Source: Actinomycetota bacterium (GTDB lineage Bacteria; Actinomycetota; Thermoleophilia; RBG-16-64-13). Taken from it: a DNA stretch of 7,907 bases. The position numbers were made by a program, and so were the translations under genes. Below, one piece after another: positions 5,510-7,907 of the stretch (positions are counted from its first letter, which is position 1; every line of letters begins with the position of its first letter). Below the pieces are notes generated by a model that saw nothing but the letters and a program-made list of their open reading frames with translations, searched no databases and was not told the DNA's origin. Location of the stretch: positions 630 to 8,536 of the forward strand of contig PMIZ01000356.1 in the NCBI GenBank assembly GCA_003157225.1, in the 5' to 3' direction.

Positions 5510-6321
5510 AGAGTGCCGACCTCCCTGATGGGTAGCTGCAAGAATCGGGCGCCCACTGCTCTGAACTCCTCCGGGTCGCCCGTGGCGAAGAAACGATAGT
5601 CGCCCTCTCTCCCCTGAGCATTGCCGATGCCCTTGCGCGCCAAGATCTCGCCCACCTCCCGCGCGGTCTCTTCGGCTGAGTCTATCAGGGTGACCTGCGG
5701 GCCTAGTAGGCGCCGGAGCATGTGACTGATGAGGGGGTAGTGAGTGCAACCGAGGATCACGGTGTCCACAGCCGCTTGCTTGAGCGGCGCTATGCACTCG
5801 CGCGCCGCCTGTTCGACTTCCTCAGAGAAGACGTCGCCCTCCTGGATGAGCGGCGCCAATTTGGGGCAGGGTACCGCGAACACCTCCAAACCGGCGTCCA
5901 AAGACTGGAGGGCGTTCTGGTAGGCATTCGACCGGACGGTGGCTTCGGTAGCCAGCACACCAATGCGCCGCTCTCGAGTGACCAACGCCGCCGCGCGAGC
6001 TCCGGGCATGACCACTCCCACGATGGGAGTCGAGAACGAGGCTTGCAGCTGCGACAGAGCCGCCGCGGCCGCCGAGTTGCAGGCCACGACGATCAGTTTG
6101 ACCCCCAGCCGGCTCAGCGCTTCGGCCGCGGAGAACGCCAAGTGCCGGACCTCTCCCAGTCCCCTGGGTCCGTACGGGAAGTTGGCCGTGTCGCCGAGGT
6201 AGACAAAGTCCTCATGCGGCAGATTGACCAGGCATTCATGGAGAACCGTGAGCCCGCCGACCCCCGAGTCGAAGACCCCTATCGCCCGCCGGTCCGCGGT
6301 CTGCCCGCTCGTTTCACTCAT
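5506..6321 (-). CDS. murI: Glutamate racemase
   Basis: A 271-residue cofactor-independent racemase that makes D-glutamate for peptidoglycan precursors. The two-domain family's catalytic features are visible: GVFDSGVGGLTV with Asp18-Ser19 (15-26), YLGDTANFPYG (41-51), the first catalytic cysteine Cys81 in VACNSAAAAA (usually CNTA), and the second, Cys192, in ILGCTHYPL with His194. The length is normal. ATG 6321 overlaps the end of the upstream membrane-protein gene by 8 bases, and no convincing Shine-Dalgarno sequence precedes it, so translation probably depends on reinitiation after the upstream gene. The downstream rph start overlaps its stop by 4 bases. The murI-rph-rdgB order is a known conserved arrangement, notably in actinobacteria. 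Confidence 0.97.
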   Translation of the reverse strand: MSETSGQTADRRAIGVFDSGVGGLTVLHECLVNLPHEDFVYLGDTANFPYGPRGLGEVRHLAFSAAEALSRLGVKLIVVACNSAAAAALSQLQASFSTPIVGVVMPGARAAALVTRERRIGVLATEATVRSNAYQNALQSLDAGLEVFAVPCPKLAPLIQEGDVFSEEVEQAARECIAPLKQAAVDTVILGCTHYPLISHMLRRLLGPQVTLIDSAEETAREVGEILARKGIGNAQGREGDYRFFATGDPEEFRAVGARFLQLPIREVGTL

Positions 6322-7222
6322 CGTGCGGCGATTCTAGCAAACGGTCGGCGGCCGTCGCCCGCTGCAGCACCGCCCGGCGCACCGCCGCGTTGATCTCCGC
6401 CCCAACAAGAAGCATCAGGGCTCCCAGAAACGCCCAGAACAGCAGGATGATCACCGTGCCGATGGCGCCGTACGTGAGCCAGCGCACCTGTAGGACCGCC
6501 TGACTGACGAACCAGGACAACCCAGCAGACGCGCCGATGATGGCGCCCACCGAGAACAGCGCCCCGGGAATGATGCCGTACCACTTCTGTCTGCTGCTCG
6601 GGGCAAGGCGGTAGAAAGCGCCCAATGCGCCGACCAACAGCAGGACCACCACCGGCCAGCGCAGCACGACCCACAGCGAATGCACCACGGAATCGTACCC
6701 TGCACGCGCTCCAATCTGGTCCCCTATCCAGGAACCGAACACTAATAGAAGGATGCCGGCCGGAATGAGAACAGCCCCGGCGACGGCAAGCCCTGCAGCC
6801 ATCGTCCGGCGCCTGTGCCAGGACCTGGTCTCTTCTAGCCCGTAGGCCTTGTTGACAGCCTTGATGAGAACCATGATGGCGCCGGACGCGCTCCATACGG
6901 TAAGGACTACGCCGACCGAAAGGAGAGTGGCGCTCGTTGCGCCAACCTGGGCGAATACGTTGTCCTTGATGATCTCGTAGAGTCGGCTGTTGGTAGAAAT
7001 CAGATCTGCCAAGCCACCGAGTAGCCAATCGTTGAGGTGTGAAGTCGCCGGTATGTACGAGGCGAGGGCCTGCAGGAAGAGCAGGAATGGGAAGAGACTG
7101 AACAGCACGCTGTAGGCGACCTGCGACGCCAAGCCCAGACAGTCGTGCCTGTAGAGTCCTCCAGCGACTCCCTTGGTGCCTCGCAGTAGCCCGGCGCCGA
7201 TGCGCCGAAGCCTAGTCGTCAT
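6314..7222 (-). CDS. YihY/BrkB-family inner-membrane protein
   Basis: A 302-residue polytopic membrane protein with about six hydrophobic segments near residues 33-55, 97-120, 142-165, 183-205, 216-238 and 252-278. The order and the signatures AYSVLFSLFPFLLFL, WSASGAIMVLIKAVNKAYG, YRLAPSSRQKW, and YGAIGTVIILLFWAFLGALMLL followed by GAEINAA match the YihY (formerly, and wrongly, called RNase BN) family. A short basic N-terminus and a charged C-terminus probably face the cytoplasm. The molecular function of the family is not settled; transport or envelope roles have been suggested. ATG 7222 overlaps the upstream stop by 11 bases and is preferred; an ATG at 7252 is also open but overlaps by 41 bases, and neither has a strong ribosome-binding site. 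The gene ends 8 bases inside murI, linking an envelope protein with a wall-precursor enzyme. Confidence 0.9.
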   Translation of the reverse strand: MTTRLRRIGAGLLRGTKGVAGGLYRHDCLGLASQVAYSVLFSLFPFLLFLQALASYIPATSHLNDWLLGGLADLISTNSRLYEIIKDNVFAQVGATSATLLSVGVVLTVWSASGAIMVLIKAVNKAYGLEETRSWHRRRTMAAGLAVAGAVLIPAGILLLVFGSWIGDQIGARAGYDSVVHSLWVVLRWPVVVLLLVGALGAFYRLAPSSRQKWYGIIPGALFSVGAIIGASAGLSWFVSQAVLQVRWLTYGAIGTVIILLFWAFLGALMLLVGAEINAAVRRAVLQRATAADRLLESPHDE

Positions 7223-7520
7223 CAGCCGCGGCACCGTCCAGGCGATAGCCATAGCTGGGGATCAGCGTGTTGAGGCGTGAGATGAATTGACGCTCCAGAA
7301 GCACGACAAGAGCGTTCTCGACAACCGCCGGAGAGCACGCGAGCCTCGATTGAATCTGCCTGGCAGTCAAGCCGCCACCCTCTGTTCTCAGGCACTCAAG
7401 CACCTGCCGCTGCTCTTCGCTCAACCTCAACGGGGGCGCACCATGCTGGACGCCCGGCGGCGCTGCCGACGCCCCTGACCGCGAGTCTCTATGCTGCTGA
7501 GAGGCCATCTCCGGCTTCAT
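7212..7520 (-). CDS. Small winged-helix-like protein of unknown function
   Basis: A 102-residue protein. The first 30 or so residues are polar and low in complexity (Ser/Ala/Pro/Gly/Gln) and probably disordered. Residues about 33-95 look like a compact winged helix: SEEQRQVLECLRTEGG (first helix), LTARQIQSRLACSPAVVENALVVLLERQFI (helix-turn-helix and third helix), then SRLNTLIPSYGYRL (wing). This pattern resembles MarR/DprA-C-terminal or FtsK-gamma type domains but is not close enough to name a family. ATG 7520 has a very strong AAGGAGG (7525-7531) 4 bases upstream and is preferred to an ATG at 7562. The gene sits 69 bases after an MFS transporter gene and overlaps the YihY-family gene by 11 bases. 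It could be a local regulator, but nothing in the sequence shows DNA targets. Confidence 0.72.
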   Translation of the reverse strand: MKPEMASQQHRDSRSGASAAPPGVQHGAPPLRLSEEQRQVLECLRTEGGGLTARQIQSRLACSPAVVENALVVLLERQFISRLNTLIPSYGYRLDGAAADDD

Positions 7521-7524
7521 AGCG

Positions 7525-7531
7525 CCTCCTT
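7525..7531 (-). promoter_or_regulatory. Strong ribosome-binding site of the winged-helix gene
   Basis: AAGGAGG on the minus strand lies 4 bases before ATG 7520 and decides the shorter start over ATG 7562. The 69-base gap that contains it (7521-7589) shows no clear promoter and no T-run terminator, so read-through from the transporter gene is plausible. Confidence 0.65.
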
Positions 7532-7589
7532 CCAGCGGTTTGCTGCCACGGCTCTGCTTCACAGGAGCATTTCCCGCTCGCCGGCAACG

Positions 7590-7907
7590 TCAAACGTTCA
7601 CCACATCGTCTCTGGCCCCTCCTCGGAAGAAGAAGAGCGAGATAACGATCATCACGCCGGACAGAAGCCAGATTACCGCGTACTGGCGGCCAGGGTGAAA
7701 TCCCGTATGGAAGATTTGCCCGGCGATGTCGATCGCCGCACCTGCCACGAGTGGGGCCACGATGTTGGCGAAGCCCCTCATCATTGAGAACATCCCCGTG
7801 AATTGGCCGATGTGTTCCTTGGGCATCAGCCGGATCAGTATCGCGTAGGGCAGTGTTAGGACGATCGAGCCGCCCAGGCCAAAGATGGGCAGAAAGATGA
7901 AGGCCCA
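7590..7907 (-). CDS. MFS transporter, C-terminal 105 residues (enters from the window edge)
   Basis: The frame is open from the right edge to a TGA at 7590-7592, giving the last 105 residues. A hydrophobic segment (about visible residues 1-23) is followed by IRLMPKEHIGQFTGMFSMMRGF, the typical cytoplasmic loop between two late helices of major facilitator transporters, then a helix around NIVAPLVAGAAIDIAG, a short polar loop (FHTGFHPGRQ) and a final helix AVIWLLSGVMIVISLFFF. The positively charged tail after the last helix fits a cytoplasmic C-terminus. The substrate cannot be assigned from this part. An ATG at 7826 lies inside the gene and is not a start. The winged-helix gene follows after 69 bases and might belong to the same transcript. 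Confidence 0.85.
   Translation of the reverse strand, partial: WAFIFLPIFGLGGSIVLTLPYAILIRLMPKEHIGQFTGMFSMMRGFANIVAPLVAGAAIDIAGQIFHTGFHPGRQYAVIWLLSGVMIVISLFFFRGGARDDVVNV

Noticed and set aside
4829..5599. Long plus-strand open frame of 256 codons opposite rph
   Set aside because: It has no recognisable motif and mirrors rph codon structure; it is an antisense shadow.
5510..5797. N-terminal extension of rph by 96 codons
   Set aside because: The extra residues are an out-of-frame reading of murI; ATG 5509 with GGGAGG upstream matches the family start.
5722..6393. Long plus-strand open frame of 223 codons opposite murI
   Set aside because: Arg-rich, low-complexity translation without family features, fully opposite a strongly supported murI.
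7521..7589. Possible terminator hairpin after the MFS gene
   Set aside because: Only a short stem with a bulge (GCTCCTG/CAGAGC on the minus strand) and no T-run; not distinguishable from chance.
1..7907. CRISPR arrays, insertion sequences, tRNA/rRNA genes, riboswitches
   Set aside because: No regularly spaced repeats, transposase-like frames, terminal inverted repeats or RNA-gene signatures were seen on either strand, and there is very little non-coding space.

Overview
This is a GC-rich window, densely packed with genes, in which nearly all coding is on the minus strand. It looks like a bacterial chromosome. Frequent GTG starts, short gene overlaps and the gene order murI-rph-rdgB suggest an actinobacterium or a similar high-GC lineage. 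The flavin/iron-sulfur NADH module at the left edge, with its thioredoxin-type N-terminal domain, points to anaerobic or facultative metabolism. The taxonomic statement is inference; nothing in the window fixes the species.

Left block (1-3252, minus strand; transcription runs right to left): larC (nickel-pincer cofactor synthesis), then lipA (lipoyl synthase), a 54-base gap holding a perfect palindrome, a nuoE/hndA-like [2Fe-2S] subunit, and the first 163 residues of a nuoF/hndC-like NADH-binding subunit that runs off the window. The lipA ribosome-binding site overlaps the larC stop codon, and nuoE and nuoF overlap by 4 bases, so both pairs are probably translationally coupled. The nuoE/F pair resembles soluble NAD-dependent hydrogenase or formate dehydrogenase modules more than respiratory complex I.

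Middle (3253-4115): a 114-base divergent intergenic region separates larC from the only clear plus-strand gene, a 125-residue XRE-type helix-turn-helix regulator. This gene meets a small minus-strand zincin-like protein tail to tail, and one CTAG supplies both stop codons. The zincin-like protein keeps the family's general layout, but its expected HExxH reads HEIAP, so it may have lost its catalytic metal site. A GC-rich inverted repeat lies at this convergent junction.

Right block (4105-7907, minus strand): a compact run in transcription order of an MFS transporter C-terminus (entering from the right edge), a 102-residue winged-helix-like protein, a YihY/BrkB-family membrane protein, murI (glutamate racemase), rph (RNase PH), rdgB (non-canonical purine NTP pyrophosphatase) and the zincin-like protein. 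From the winged-helix gene onward, adjacent genes overlap or are separated by only 7 bases, which suggests one transcript covering cell-wall precursor supply, RNA 3'-end trimming and nucleotide-pool cleaning.

No tRNA, rRNA, CRISPR array, insertion sequence or recognisable riboswitch was seen. Most of the window is housekeeping. The items most worth a second look are the degenerate zincin motif, the palindrome centred on a -10-like hexamer before nuoE, and the convergent XRE/zincin junction.
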